A stretch of DNA of 64,000 nucleotides from Rhizobium leguminosarum (GTDB lineage Bacteria > Pseudomonadota > Alphaproteobacteria > Rhizobiales > Rhizobiaceae), in contig NZ_CP016286.1 in assembly GCF_001679785.1 (NCBI RefSeq), positions 1,116,001 to 1,180,000 on the forward strand, in the 5' to 3' direction. The notes under the pieces were generated by a model that was not told the origin of the DNA, ran no database searches, and was given only the letters and a program-made list of their open reading frames with translations. Of the stretch, positions 38,220 to 47,507 are shown in pieces. The position numbers were made by a program, and so were the translations under genes. Positions within the stretch are counted from its first letter, which is position 1. Every line of letters starts with the position of its first letter.

Positions 38220-38323
38220 CAAAGCGGCTCCTCCTTCCGCTGACCGACTATCGAGCGGCACGCCGCATCCGGTCTGTTCTATTGTCCGCAACCGGCGCCC
38301 TCATCGGCCGCCGGTCTTGCGTG

Positions 38324-39280
38324 TCAAGCCGCCAGCAAGGCCTCTCCCGTAGCCAAGTCTGTGACGAAATGTGTGGCATAGCCGCCCTCGAGCGTTGCGG
38401 TGATCGCTTCGATCTTTCCAGATCCGCCGGCCACGCAGATCCTGTTTGGTGTCTGCTTCAATTCCTCGAGCGCAATGCCCACCATGCGCTCGTCGTGATC
38501 TCCGCCGACAGCCCGGCCGTGCGCATCGATGAAGCGGCCGATAATGACTGCTACCGCGCCATCCTCGACATATTTGTCGATTTCCGCCTGGCTTGCGATG
38601 CCTGACGCCCTAACCGTGCTTTTCGCACCGACGTCGCCGACACCAAAAAGGATACGGTTGGTGGAGTGGATCAGATCGAACTGCTTCTTCAGGACGGGTT
38701 CGTCGAGCAGCATCGTTCGCAGTTCCTTGGTCGAAAGAACCGCCGGCGCAAGAAGGTTGACGCAACGCGCGCCGATCCTGCTCGACAGCAGCGACGTGCA
38801 GAGTTCAGGTGAAAAATCCGGTTCGCCGGTCGAACTTCCCGAGACCTGGACAACCGTGAGATCGTGCACAGCTTCTGGCAGCGAAATCTTGTCCGCGACC
38901 GACAAGACGGTGCGTCCCCATGCAACACCGATCACGTCACCCGCCACGATCTGCTCGGCGAGGACGCGCGCACCGGCATCGCCCAGGCGAGAAACCAGGT
39001 CGCGATCCTCGGCGTGCGGGATCACCAGCGCGCCACCCAAGCCGAATTTCTCTACCAGGCCCCGTGCGACCCGAGTACGCCCACTCGCATTCGTGTTGAT
39101 GCGGATCGAGACGATACCCCGGTCGCGCGCCTCTTGAAGATAGTTGACGATGGTCGCACGCGATACGCGTAGCGTCTTGGCAATTTCGCTCTGGGTCATC
39201 TCATCGGCGTAGTAGAGCCATGCAGCCCATGTGACCGCGTCGTCGAATTCCATGGGCAGGGGCGCGCCCGCATCCAGCAT
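38324..39280 (-). CDS. SorC-type sugar-binding transcriptional regulator
   Basis: The roughly 318-residue protein has an N-terminal helix-turn-helix (WLYYADEMTQSEIAKTLRVS, RATIVNYLQEARDRG). A SorC/DeoR effector domain follows, with IGVAWGRTVLSVADKI and VCVAGGSGKIEAI-like phosphate-sugar-binding loops (here ICVAGGSGKIEAI). Such regulators sense phosphorylated sugars; EryD of erythritol loci is one. ATG 39280 with GAGG upstream is chosen. It faces the long operon at 39416, with two operator-like palindromes between. Confidence 0.88.
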   Translation of the reverse strand: MLDAGAPLPMEFDDAVTWAAWLYYADEMTQSEIAKTLRVSRATIVNYLQEARDRGIVSIRINTNASGRTRVARGLVEKFGLGGALVIPHAEDRDLVSRLGDAGARVLAEQIVAGDVIGVAWGRTVLSVADKISLPEAVHDLTVVQVSGSSTGEPDFSPELCTSLLSSRIGARCVNLLAPAVLSTKELRTMLLDEPVLKKQFDLIHSTNRILFGVGDVGAKSTVRASGIASQAEIDKYVEDGAVAVIIGRFIDAHGRAVGGDHDERMVGIALEELKQTPNRICVAGGSGKIEAITATLEGGYATHFVTDLATGEALLAA

Positions 39281-39325
39281 ATGATTCCTCGAATTTTTTG
39301 TTCTGGCATATCTGACGACATCCCA

Positions 39326-39369
39326 TGACAAATGTCAACGTGCGTTGTCTTATGTGTTGACAAATGTCA
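39326..39369. promoter_or_regulatory. Two operator-like palindromes for the SorC regulator
   Basis: TGACAAATGTCA occurs twice, at 39326-39337 and 39358-39369. The start-to-start spacing is exactly 32 bp, about three helical turns, in the divergent promoter between the regulator and the dehydrogenase operon. Each copy is a TGACA-N2-TGTCA palindrome. The regular phasing suggests cooperative binding. Confidence 0.7.
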
Positions 39370-39415
39370 CCGCATGCTGTCACTTGTATCCATCGCATAG
39401 AAAACGGATTGCAGA

Positions 39416-40771
39416 ATGGAAACGGCAAAGAACCGGGGTGGCGCTACAAGCGCTCCCAAGGGCGGCTGGACCGCGCTTATCGATGACATCGTGGCAGGCC
39501 GGTGGACGAACCCGGCGACTGGAAAATGCGCTGTCGTGCCGTATGAATCCATCGTTATCGCCGAGAGCCTTGAAGGGCGAGAAGCGGAGCTTGTTTCAAG
39601 CCTGAGCCTGGGCGAGACCTTTACCGTCGTTGCCGATAAGGCGACTTGGGATGCGATGGGTGCGCGGGTTGCCCGCGCGCTGGAAAAGCTCGGCCCAGTC
39701 AAGTCGATCCTTCTCGATCATCCGCATGCCGACATGGCAACCATCGCGCTCCTGACCGAAAAGTTGAAAGGTGCTGAAGGCGTCGTGGCGGTCGGTTCCG
39801 GTACGATCAACGACCTTGTCAAATATGTGACGGGACTTGATGGCCGCCGGTATTGTGTCTTCGCCACCGCGGCATCGATGAACGGGTATACATCCACCAC
39901 AGCCTCGATCACCCTCGATAGCGGGTTAAAAGTCTCGCTGCCATCCCACGCGCCGGCGGGGTTTTTCGTCGATCTCTCGGTGTCGGCGGCCGCGCCGACC
40001 TACCTCTCGGCTGCCGGATTCGCCGACTGCTTGGTGCGCTCCGTCGCCCAAGTGGACTGGTGGCTGTCGCACCGGCTGTTTGGAACCGTCTACTCCGATG
40101 CGCCCTATATCATTCAGGCCGAGGACGAGATCGCGCTCAACCGGAATGCCGCGGGGATCGGCAGCGGTGATATTGGCGCCCATGGCTATCTCTACCGGGT
40201 GCTGACCGAATGCGGCCTTGGCGTCTCCTTCACCGGCATGTCCAACCATGGCTCGATGGGCGAGCACCAGATTTCGCATTACATCGACTGCTTTGCGGGG
40301 AACAGGCACCCCGGGACGCTGCATGGGCAGCAGGTGGGTGTCGGCGTGCTGACAATGGGCCGATTGCAGCGCCACTATCTGGACAGCGCGACAGCCCCAA
40401 GAATGAACGCAACGAAGATCAGCTTCGATGGCATGGTCCGGCGCATGGGACCAAGCATTGCCGGGCAGTGTTTCGACGAGATCCAGCCGAAAATTTTCGA
40501 TGACAAGGCAATCGGCGCGCTGAATGAAAAAATCGTCGATCTCTGGCCGGTGCTGCGGAAAGAATTGAAAAGCTTCGTCGTTCCGGTCGACGAAATGACC
40601 CGGTTGCTGAAAGCAGCAGGCGGTCCGACGACAGCACGGGAGCTAGGCGTACCCGTCGACTTTTACCGGGAGGCGGTTGTTCACTCGCGCGAGATGCGCA
40701 ATCGGTACTCCTTCCTCGATGTTGCCGCAGACGCCGGCCTCCTCGAGGATTTCGCGAGCGAGGAGACCTGA
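39416..40771 (+). CDS. sn-Glycerol-1-phosphate dehydrogenase-family protein (AraM/EgsA-like)
   Basis: The 451-residue protein belongs to the iron-alcohol-dehydrogenase superfamily, G1PDH branch. It has the nucleotide-binding GVVAVGSGTINDLVKY and FATAASMNGYTS. Metal ligands lie in AGFADCLVRS and SNHGSMGEHQISHYIDC, with a further His in HGQQVGVGV. Known members reduce dihydroxyacetone phosphate to sn-glycerol-1-phosphate, or the reverse. In Bacillus AraM sits in an arabinose operon with a HAD phosphatase and a CUT1 transporter, as here. The substrate in this operon may be another polyol phosphate. It is the first gene of a 12 kb operon. Confidence 0.8.
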   Translation: METAKNRGGATSAPKGGWTALIDDIVAGRWTNPATGKCAVVPYESIVIAESLEGREAELVSSLSLGETFTVVADKATWDAMGARVARALEKLGPVKSILLDHPHADMATIALLTEKLKGAEGVVAVGSGTINDLVKYVTGLDGRRYCVFATAASMNGYTSTTASITLDSGLKVSLPSHAPAGFFVDLSVSAAAPTYLSAAGFADCLVRSVAQVDWWLSHRLFGTVYSDAPYIIQAEDEIALNRNAAGIGSGDIGAHGYLYRVLTECGLGVSFTGMSNHGSMGEHQISHYIDCFAGNRHPGTLHGQQVGVGVLTMGRLQRHYLDSATAPRMNATKISFDGMVRRMGPSIAGQCFDEIQPKIFDDKAIGALNEKIVDLWPVLRKELKSFVVPVDEMTRLLKAAGGPTTARELGVPVDFYREAVVHSREMRNRYSFLDVAADAGLLEDFASEET

Positions 40772-40775
40772 GGCC

Positions 40776-41588
40776 ATGCGCGCGATTTCCGATATGCCGG
40801 CAGACGCTGCAAGCAGGATCACCACACTGTTTGCCGATATAGATGATACGCTGACCAATGACGGTCGCCTGCCCGCGTGCGCCTATGAAGCACTCGAGAG
40901 GCTGCTTGTCGCGGGCATCGCGGTGGCGCCCATCACCGGCCGTCCGGCAGGCTGGTGCGACATGATCGCGCGAATGTGGCCGGTCTCGGGTGTCGTCGGC
41001 GAAAACGGCGCATTCTATTTCTCCTATCATCAGGACAGCCGGCGGATGCGCCGTGTGTTTGCGATCAATGATGGCCAGCGCGCCGATGACCGAAAAAAGC
41101 TGGAAATTGTGCGCGCGCGCATTCTCACTGAGGTCCCTGGCGCCGCCATTTCGGCCGACCAGCACTATCGCGAGGCAGATCTCGCTATCGACTTCTGCGA
41201 GGATGTGCCGCCATTGCCGACCGGCGAGGTGGAGCGCATCAAGCGGATTTTCGAAGAGGAGGGCGCGGTCGCCAAGGTGTCCTCCATTCACGTCAACGGC
41301 TGGTATGGCACCTACGACAAACTGACGATGACGCGGCGGTTTGCGTCCGATGTACTCGGGTTGGATATCGATGTGGAGAAAGAGAAGATCGTCTTCGTTG
41401 GCGACAGCCCCAACGACGCGCCGATGTTCCGTTTCTTTCCGAATGCCTGCGGTGTGGCAAACGTCGTGCAGTTCCGGGGGCGCATCGAGGCTGAGCCGAC
41501 CTATGTGACACGCGCTGAAGGTGGACATGGCTTCGTCGAGGTCGCCAATCGCATTCTCGCTGCGCGCAGAGAAAGAGCTGTCGCATGA
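40776..41588 (+). CDS. HAD-superfamily phosphatase (Cof-like)
   Basis: The 270-residue protein has HAD motif I TLFADIDDTLTNDG, motif II in VAPITGRP, and motif IV IVFVGDSPNDAPMF. The insert between II and IV is the large Cof-type cap. Such enzymes remove phosphate from sugar or polyol phosphates. It starts 4 bp after the G1PDH-like gene and overlaps the GlpD-like gene by 4 bp, so the three are tightly coupled. A phosphatase here may dispose of a stalled phospho-intermediate. Confidence 0.82.
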   Translation: MRAISDMPADAASRITTLFADIDDTLTNDGRLPACAYEALERLLVAGIAVAPITGRPAGWCDMIARMWPVSGVVGENGAFYFSYHQDSRRMRRVFAINDGQRADDRKKLEIVRARILTEVPGAAISADQHYREADLAIDFCEDVPPLPTGEVERIKRIFEEEGAVAKVSSIHVNGWYGTYDKLTMTRRFASDVLGLDIDVEKEKIVFVGDSPNDAPMFRFFPNACGVANVVQFRGRIEAEPTYVTRAEGGHGFVEVANRILAARRERAVA

Positions 41589-43132
41589 CCGGCCGGGTAT
41601 ACGATCTAGCCATTATCGGCGGCGGCATCAACGGAGCGGGTATTGCCCGCGATGCGGCAGGGCGCGGGTTGAGCGTGTTTCTCTGCGAAAAATCGGATCT
41701 CGGTTCCGGCACGTCGTCGGCGTCGACCAAACTGATCCATGGTGGTTTGCGTTATCTGGAGCATTACCAATTCAAGCTCGTGCGCCATGCACTGCGCGAA
41801 AGGGAAATTCTCTGGCGGATCGCGCCGCATATCATCTGGCCGTTGCGGTTCGTTTTGCCGCATCGCAAGGGACTGCGTCCGGCGTGGGTGCTTCGGCTCG
41901 GTCTCTTCATCTACGACCACCTTGGGGGGCGGCAGACACTGCCGGGCACGAAGACGCTGAGATTGTTACGCGATCCTGCCGGCGAACCGCTTCGCGACGT
42001 GTCCACGGTCGGGTTCGAATATTCCGACTGCTGGGTGCAGGACAATCGCCTCGTGGTGTTGAACGCCCGGGATGCCGAAGCCCATGGTGCACACATCCGC
42101 ACCCATGTGCGATGCACCGGCGCCGTGCGTGAAAACGGTCTCTGGCACGTCACCATCGAAGAGGTGGAAACAGGAAGACGTCAGGCCATCCGTGCGCGTG
42201 CATTGGTCAATGCTGCCGGTCCGTGGGTCGATCAGGTGCTGGCAACAGTGAGCGGTCGCAAAGCCGCGGGACAAATCCGGCTGGTCAAGGGATCGCATAT
42301 CATTGTGCCGCGCCTCTACGAGCACGACCGATGCTATATTTTCCAGAACTCCGATGGGCGCATTGTCTTTGCCATACCCTATGAGGACGATTTCACGCTG
42401 ATCGGCACGACGGACGTCGACTACAAGGACCAGCCGGAAAAAGCATCGATCTCGGCAAGCGAGACTGCGTATCTTTGCGAGGCGGCATCGTCATATTTCA
42501 AGCGGTCCGTAACACCGGCCGATATTGTCTGGACCTATGCCGGCGTTCGGCCTCTCTACGATGATGGCGCCGCCAACGCGCAGGAAACCACGCGCGACTA
42601 TGTGCTGACAATCGATGCAGCGACCGGCGAGGCCCCCCTTCTTTGCGTCTTCGGCGGAAAAATCACCACATATCGCTGCCTTGCGGAGGACGCGCTGCGT
42701 AAACTGTCGGCTCATTTTCCGCAGTGGATGATCAATGCGGGATGGACCGGACGCACACCCCTGCCGGGCGGTAATTTTGAAGCGGGCGCCGCCGATCGGC
42801 TCGCGCATGATCTGGGCAAGGATTACCCGTTCCTCAGTGCACGCGCCGCACGGCGGCTTGTCCGGCATTATGGCGTCGATGCACGCACCATCCTGGCCGG
42901 TGCGCGCAGCATGTCCGATCTTGGGCACAGCTTCGGCCCCGATCTCAGCGAAGCTGAAGTTCGCTTCCTCATGCGGCACGAATATGCACGGGCCGCCGAA
43001 GACGTGGTGTTTCGGCGGACGAAGGCCGGAATTCGCATGCGCAAGGAAGAGATATCCGAACTGGACACGTGGATGGCACGGGAGCGCGCCGCCCAAGAAA
43101 ATGAAGAGAAGGGTATCGCCAGAGTGGGATAG
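41585..43132 (+). CDS. GlpD-like FAD-dependent dehydrogenase
   Basis: The 515-residue flavoprotein starts VYDLAIIGGGINGAGIARDA, the FAD-binding motif of GlpD. It continues with SSASTKLIHGGLRYLE and KGSHIIVPRLY, typical of glycerol-3-phosphate dehydrogenase. FVFAIPYEDDFTLIGTTDVD (read as IPYEDDFTLIGTTDVD) also fits. It would pass electrons to the quinone pool at the membrane. Relatives include EryB, which acts on a tetritol phosphate, so the substrate need not be glycerol-3-phosphate. ATG overlaps the HAD stop. Confidence 0.87.
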   Translation: MTGRVYDLAIIGGGINGAGIARDAAGRGLSVFLCEKSDLGSGTSSASTKLIHGGLRYLEHYQFKLVRHALREREILWRIAPHIIWPLRFVLPHRKGLRPAWVLRLGLFIYDHLGGRQTLPGTKTLRLLRDPAGEPLRDVSTVGFEYSDCWVQDNRLVVLNARDAEAHGAHIRTHVRCTGAVRENGLWHVTIEEVETGRRQAIRARALVNAAGPWVDQVLATVSGRKAAGQIRLVKGSHIIVPRLYEHDRCYIFQNSDGRIVFAIPYEDDFTLIGTTDVDYKDQPEKASISASETAYLCEAASSYFKRSVTPADIVWTYAGVRPLYDDGAANAQETTRDYVLTIDAATGEAPLLCVFGGKITTYRCLAEDALRKLSAHFPQWMINAGWTGRTPLPGGNFEAGAADRLAHDLGKDYPFLSARAARRLVRHYGVDARTILAGARSMSDLGHSFGPDLSEAEVRFLMRHEYARAAEDVVFRRTKAGIRMRKEEISELDTWMARERAAQENEEKGIARVG

Positions 43133-43297
43133 CTGCATCGGCGCCCAGACGCACCGATGAGCCGGGTTCGCCGGAGACGAAGAGAAACAGAGTGGAGAAT
43201 GATCCGGACAGGCAGAGGAATGCCGGGCCGGATCGGGAGACGGTCAAAGCGCCGGAGCGAGGCGTCAAGGCCGTCGCCCGCTCAGGGAGGAGTACGA

Positions 43298-44185
43298 ATG
43301 TCCGTCACACAGGTGAAGCGTATAGCGATCTCGGATTCGCCGTGGCCGTGGCTTCTGCCGCTGGTCAGTCTGCTGGTCGTCTTTACGATCTATCCGCTAA
43401 TCTACAATATCTGGCTGAGTTTTCACGAGTTCATGCCGCGCAAGCGTGCACTTGTCTTCGTAGGTTTCGCCAATTGGGTCCAGCTTTGGCACGATACGCG
43501 CTTCTGGGGCGCGCTCGGCGTGACCTTCGTCTATTTCACCATCGCACTTGCCTGCGAGATCGTGCTGGGCATGGCGGTCGCCCTGCTGCTGGATGCGGAA
43601 CTGCCCGGATTTGGCGCATTGCGTGCCGTCTTGTCGATGACGCTAGTTATACCGCCGGCCATCGCCGGCATGATGTTCCTGTTGATGGAAGATCCCCAAT
43701 TCGGCGTGCTCACCTATCTTCTTAACATGCTGGGCCTGCTGGACAAGGCAACGCCAATCCTTGCCACATCCTCACTGGCGCTCGCGGGCGTGCTAGTGGC
43801 CGAGATCTGGCAATGGACGCCCTTCATGGTGCTGATCTTCATGGCCGGGCTGCGGTCGCTGCCGCCCGAGCCCTACGAAGCGGCGATGATCGACGGTGCC
43901 TCCTCGCTGCAAATGTTCCGGCGCCTGACGCTTCCGATGATGTCGCGCGTCATCGCAGTCGCGGCCCTGTTGCGCGGCATCGATCTGTTCCGCGTCTTCG
44001 ACTACGTCTTCGTCATGACCTCGGGCGGGCCGGGCACATCGACCTACAGCCTCAGTCTATACGCTTGGCAGCAGACCTTCAGCTTCCTGAAATGGGGGTA
44101 TGGCGCAACGCTGAGCCTGGTCAGCCTGGCGATCGTGATGATCCTCGCCAATCTCTTCATCCGGGCCTTCAAGGTGAGGTGGTAA
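43298..44185 (+). CDS. CUT1 ABC transporter permease 1
   Basis: The roughly 295-residue protein has six predicted membrane segments, the first being WLLPLVSLLVVFTIYPLIY. The EAA loop EPYEAAMIDGASSLQMFRRL contacts the ATPase. Its pattern fits the MalF/UgpA-type permeases for di- and oligosaccharides or polyols. ATG 43298 with GGGAGGAG upstream is preferred over the in-frame start at 43157, whose arginine-rich leader is implausible. The partner permease starts 1 bp after its stop. Confidence 0.9.
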   Translation: MSVTQVKRIAISDSPWPWLLPLVSLLVVFTIYPLIYNIWLSFHEFMPRKRALVFVGFANWVQLWHDTRFWGALGVTFVYFTIALACEIVLGMAVALLLDAELPGFGALRAVLSMTLVIPPAIAGMMFLLMEDPQFGVLTYLLNMLGLLDKATPILATSSLALAGVLVAEIWQWTPFMVLIFMAGLRSLPPEPYEAAMIDGASSLQMFRRLTLPMMSRVIAVAALLRGIDLFRVFDYVFVMTSGGPGTSTYSLSLYAWQQTFSFLKWGYGATLSLVSLAIVMILANLFIRAFKVRW

Positions 44186-44186
44186 C

Positions 44187-45068
44187 ATGCCGCAAAGCAA
44201 ATCCATGCGGATTTTCAGAACGCTCGCCGGCTGGCTCGTCGTTGCCTTCTTCTTCTTCCCGATCTTCTTTTGGACGTCGGTCGCTTTCCGCAACGCTAAG
44301 GACATTTTCTCGTGGCCGCCGAAGTTCTTCGAGTTCGAGCCGACGGTCAGAAATTTCGAGCAGGTTTTCGGCATCTCGCTTGGGTTCGGTTTCGGCACGC
44401 AGGAGACGGTCAATCCGGGTGGCGGCAATTTCTATATGGCACCTCGCCTTTGGGACTCGATCGTCGTCGCCTCGATGTCGACCGTACTTGCGATCGTGGT
44501 TGCGACGCTGGCCGCCTATTGCTTGTCGCGCATGCAATTCCGTGGGCGGCACGAGTTCGTCAATTGGGTACTGTCGACTCGCATGATGCCGCCGGTTGCC
44601 GTGGCCATTCCCATGTTCTTCATTTTCAAGCAGCTGAACCTGCTCGATACCTATCTGGGCCTGATCCTCGTGCATGGACTGATGAACCTGCCGTTGGCCG
44701 TATTGCTGCTGAAGAGCTTCTTTGACGACATCCCTGCTGAGATCGATGAAAGCGCGTTGCTCGACGGCGCGTCCCGCTGGACGATTTTCCGGCGCATCGT
44801 CTTACCTATGGCCAAGGGGGGCATCGCCGCATCCGCCGTGCTCTGCTTCATCTTCAGTTGGACGGAGTTTCTGTTCGCACTGACATTGACGCAGACCGGC
44901 ATCAAGACTGTCCCCGTCGTGTCCTCGACATTCGTCACGTCCATCGGCACGGCCTGGGGCAACATGGCGGCCTTGGGAGCGGCAGCCATCGTTCCCGCCT
45001 TCATCGTCGTCCTGCTCGTGCAGCGCCATCTGGTTCGTGGCCTGACGATGGGATCGCTGAAGCAATAG
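44187..45068 (+). CDS. CUT1 ABC transporter permease 2
   Basis: The 293-residue protein is of MalG/UgpE type. An N-terminal membrane segment (LVVAFFFFPIFFWTSVAF) is followed by five more and the EAA loop EIDESALLDGASRWTIFRRI. A loop of about 35 residues with GFGTQETVNPGGGNFY precedes the second segment. It forms the transmembrane pore with permease 1. Confidence 0.9.
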   Translation: MPQSKSMRIFRTLAGWLVVAFFFFPIFFWTSVAFRNAKDIFSWPPKFFEFEPTVRNFEQVFGISLGFGFGTQETVNPGGGNFYMAPRLWDSIVVASMSTVLAIVVATLAAYCLSRMQFRGRHEFVNWVLSTRMMPPVAVAIPMFFIFKQLNLLDTYLGLILVHGLMNLPLAVLLLKSFFDDIPAEIDESALLDGASRWTIFRRIVLPMAKGGIAASAVLCFIFSWTEFLFALTLTQTGIKTVPVVSSTFVTSIGTAWGNMAALGAAAIVPAFIVVLLVQRHLVRGLTMGSLKQ

Positions 45069-45140
45069 GAGGTGCGCCAGCGGCGCATCTGGAGCATCCG
45101 GACGGCGATCCCGTCGGCCGATTTAGAGGAGGAGAAGTTG

Positions 45141-46640
45141 ATGAAAGACAGTGTGAAAAAACATTACCTCGCGTCAATCACGGACAAGTTCGTCCGGGGT
45201 CAATTGGGGCGCCGGGAGTTCCTGCGAGCCGCTGGAAAGCTTGGCCTTGGGGCAGGTGCGCTCGGGATGGGATTCGGCAATCGTCCGTTTGGTGCGTTTT
45301 CCAGTGCCAGGGCAGCCGAGGAACTGACCCCCAACCCTGAAATCCTCAAGTGGCTCGCGGATGTCGGCAAGCCCTTTGCCGGGACGACATTGAAACTTGC
45401 GACGGAATCAACTCCGCCGTCGAATGCCATCAACGGCCAGCTGAAGAAGTATTTCGAGGAGGCCACCGGCATCAAGGTCGAGATCGAGGTGCTTCCGCTC
45501 GAGCAGGTGCTGCAGAAGCTCACGCTCGACGTGGCGTCCAATCTGGGAACCTACGATCTCTACTACATCGATCAAAGCTGGGCGGCGAGCTTCAGCCAGG
45601 ATGTCTTCGATCCGCGCGAACAATATTCGGCCAAGGCTGACCTTGCCATGCCGAACTACAATCTCGACGACTTCCTGCCCGCCCTGGTCGACGGCATCGC
45701 CAAATACGAGGATCGATGGGTCGGCGTGCCCTACGATATCCCGATCTTCATCATGATCTACCGCAAGGACATCTACGACAAGCTCAGCCTCAAGGCACCG
45801 GAAACGATTGAGGAGCTCTACACCAACTCCAAGATCATCACTGATGAGATGGGGCCGAATGTCTACGGCACGACCGGCCAGATGAAGTCCGGGCATTACA
45901 GCCTGGAATGCGACTGGACGGCATGGCTGTGGGGGCATGGCGGCTCCATCTTTGGACCGGATGGCACGTTTACGGGCAATGATGAGAAGGGCGCTGCAGC
46001 GCTGGAATACTGGACGAAACTCAAGGCGACGATGCCTCCGGGTGTCGACGGCTGGACCTGGGATGGCCAGGGTCAGTCGGTGGCGCAAGGTGTTGCTGCA
46101 TCTATGCTGTCCTGGGGCGAGTTCTTCCCGTATTTCGACGATCCGACCCAGACGAAGGTCTCCGGCCTTTGCGAAGTCGCCGTCCCGCCGCGGGCCATAT
46201 CCCTTCGCACCGTCAAGGAAACCGGTTACGGCGAAATCCCCGGCGTCGGTCACCAGGGCGGTTCATCCCTTGCGGTTTCCCGCTACTCGAAGAGCCCGGA
46301 TGCTGCCTGGATCTTCATGCAATGGGCGACCTGCGCCGATACCCAGGCCCTGATCACAACGCTCGGCGGCGGCACAGGCCCGACGCGCGCCAGCGTCTAC
46401 GATGATCCGCGCGTGCTGGCGCAGGCCCGTGTCGGGGCCGGTACCACACGGCACCTGCCGGTCGTTCGCGAAACCATCGCGAAACACATGGGCTCCGAGC
46501 CGGATCTTCCGGAATGGGCGCAGCTGTCGAGCGACACGATACCGGTGTCGTTGGGCAAGTATTTTGCGGGCAGCTATGGTTCTCCCAAGGAAGCACTCGA
46601 TGACATCGCCAAGCAGGTGGGCGAGGTACTCAAGGGCTGA
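45141..46640 (+). CDS. CUT1 ABC transporter substrate-binding protein (Tat signal)
   Basis: The 499-residue protein begins with a twin-arginine signal (LGRREFLRAAGKLGLGAGA), so it is probably exported folded. The mature part has the family-1 extracellular solute-binding pattern (WVGVPYDIPIFIMIYRKDIYD). ATG 45141 with GAGGAGGAG upstream is chosen. It is located after the two permeases and before an SDR, an unusual order. It is larger than many CUT1 polyol-binding proteins. The ligand is unknown but should be the substrate of module A. Confidence 0.87.
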   Translation: MKDSVKKHYLASITDKFVRGQLGRREFLRAAGKLGLGAGALGMGFGNRPFGAFSSARAAEELTPNPEILKWLADVGKPFAGTTLKLATESTPPSNAINGQLKKYFEEATGIKVEIEVLPLEQVLQKLTLDVASNLGTYDLYYIDQSWAASFSQDVFDPREQYSAKADLAMPNYNLDDFLPALVDGIAKYEDRWVGVPYDIPIFIMIYRKDIYDKLSLKAPETIEELYTNSKIITDEMGPNVYGTTGQMKSGHYSLECDWTAWLWGHGGSIFGPDGTFTGNDEKGAAALEYWTKLKATMPPGVDGWTWDGQGQSVAQGVAASMLSWGEFFPYFDDPTQTKVSGLCEVAVPPRAISLRTVKETGYGEIPGVGHQGGSSLAVSRYSKSPDAAWIFMQWATCADTQALITTLGGGTGPTRASVYDDPRVLAQARVGAGTTRHLPVVRETIAKHMGSEPDLPEWAQLSSDTIPVSLGKYFAGSYGSPKEALDDIAKQVGEVLKG

Positions 46641-46723
46641 TTGACCGCGCGGCGACGATCGTGGCGTCTGCCACGATCGTCGCCGCGAGGACCGCCGGAC
46701 CTGTGCATTTTGGAGTTATAGGA

Positions 46724-47449
46724 ATGACCAGAAAATCCCTGATTGCGATCACCGGCGCCAGTTCCGGTATCGGCGAAGCTACCGCGCGCGCCTTTTCCGC
46801 AGCCGGTCATCCGCTTCTTTTGATGGCGCGCCGGCTGGACCGGCTGGAGGCGCTCGATCTCCCTGAAGTCGTCTTGAAAAAGGTCGATGTTCGCGACCGC
46901 GCGGCGATCATTGAGGCCGTTGCTGAGGCCGAGGCCCGGTTCGGGCCGGTCGACATGATGTTTGCCAATGCAGGTATCGCCCGGCTGGGGGATATTGCGA
47001 CACAGCCGCCGGTGGAATGGGACGAGATGATCGACATCAACACCAAGGGCGTGATGAACAGCGTCCATGCGGTGTTGAACGGCATGATAGCGCGCCGATC
47101 GGGGACCCTGATGATGATGAGCTCGATTGCCGGTCGCAAAACTTATCCGGACCACACCGTTTATTGCGGCACCAAGTTTTTCGTCCACGCGATTTCCGAG
47201 AGCCTGCGCGAATATCTTGCTCCGCATGATGTGCGGGTCATCGTCTTGTCGCCGGGTATCGTCGAAACCGAGGTGTTGGATCAGGTGAAGGATCCGGCGA
47301 CCCTCGCCAACTACAAGGCCAACAAGGCCGCGATCGGCGGCGGGATTACCGCTGACATCGTCGCCGACCTGATCTTGAACGCCTATCGGCTTCCGCAAGA
47401 GGCGATCGTGCAGGAAATCGTCATCACGCCGACCCGGCAGAAATACTGA
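46724..47449 (+). CDS. SDR-family dehydrogenase
   Basis: The 241-residue protein has the classical SDR motifs: AITGASSGIGEATAR near the start, FANAGIARLG, and MMSSIAGRKTYPDHTVYCGTK with the catalytic Ser, Tyr and Lys (YCGTK). It probably oxidises a hydroxyl of the transported polyol or sugar with NAD(P). It lies between the binding-protein and ATPase genes of the transporter, so its substrate is likely the imported compound. Confidence 0.85.
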   Translation: MTRKSLIAITGASSGIGEATARAFSAAGHPLLLMARRLDRLEALDLPEVVLKKVDVRDRAAIIEAVAEAEARFGPVDMMFANAGIARLGDIATQPPVEWDEMIDINTKGVMNSVHAVLNGMIARRSGTLMMMSSIAGRKTYPDHTVYCGTKFFVHAISESLREYLAPHDVRVIVLSPGIVETEVLDQVKDPATLANYKANKAAIGGGITADIVADLILNAYRLPQEAIVQEIVITPTRQKY

Positions 47450-47507
47450 GCGCGGATGTGCATAGCCCACATGCGCGGCCGATATAAAACAGAGAGTGGA
47501 ATCTGCA

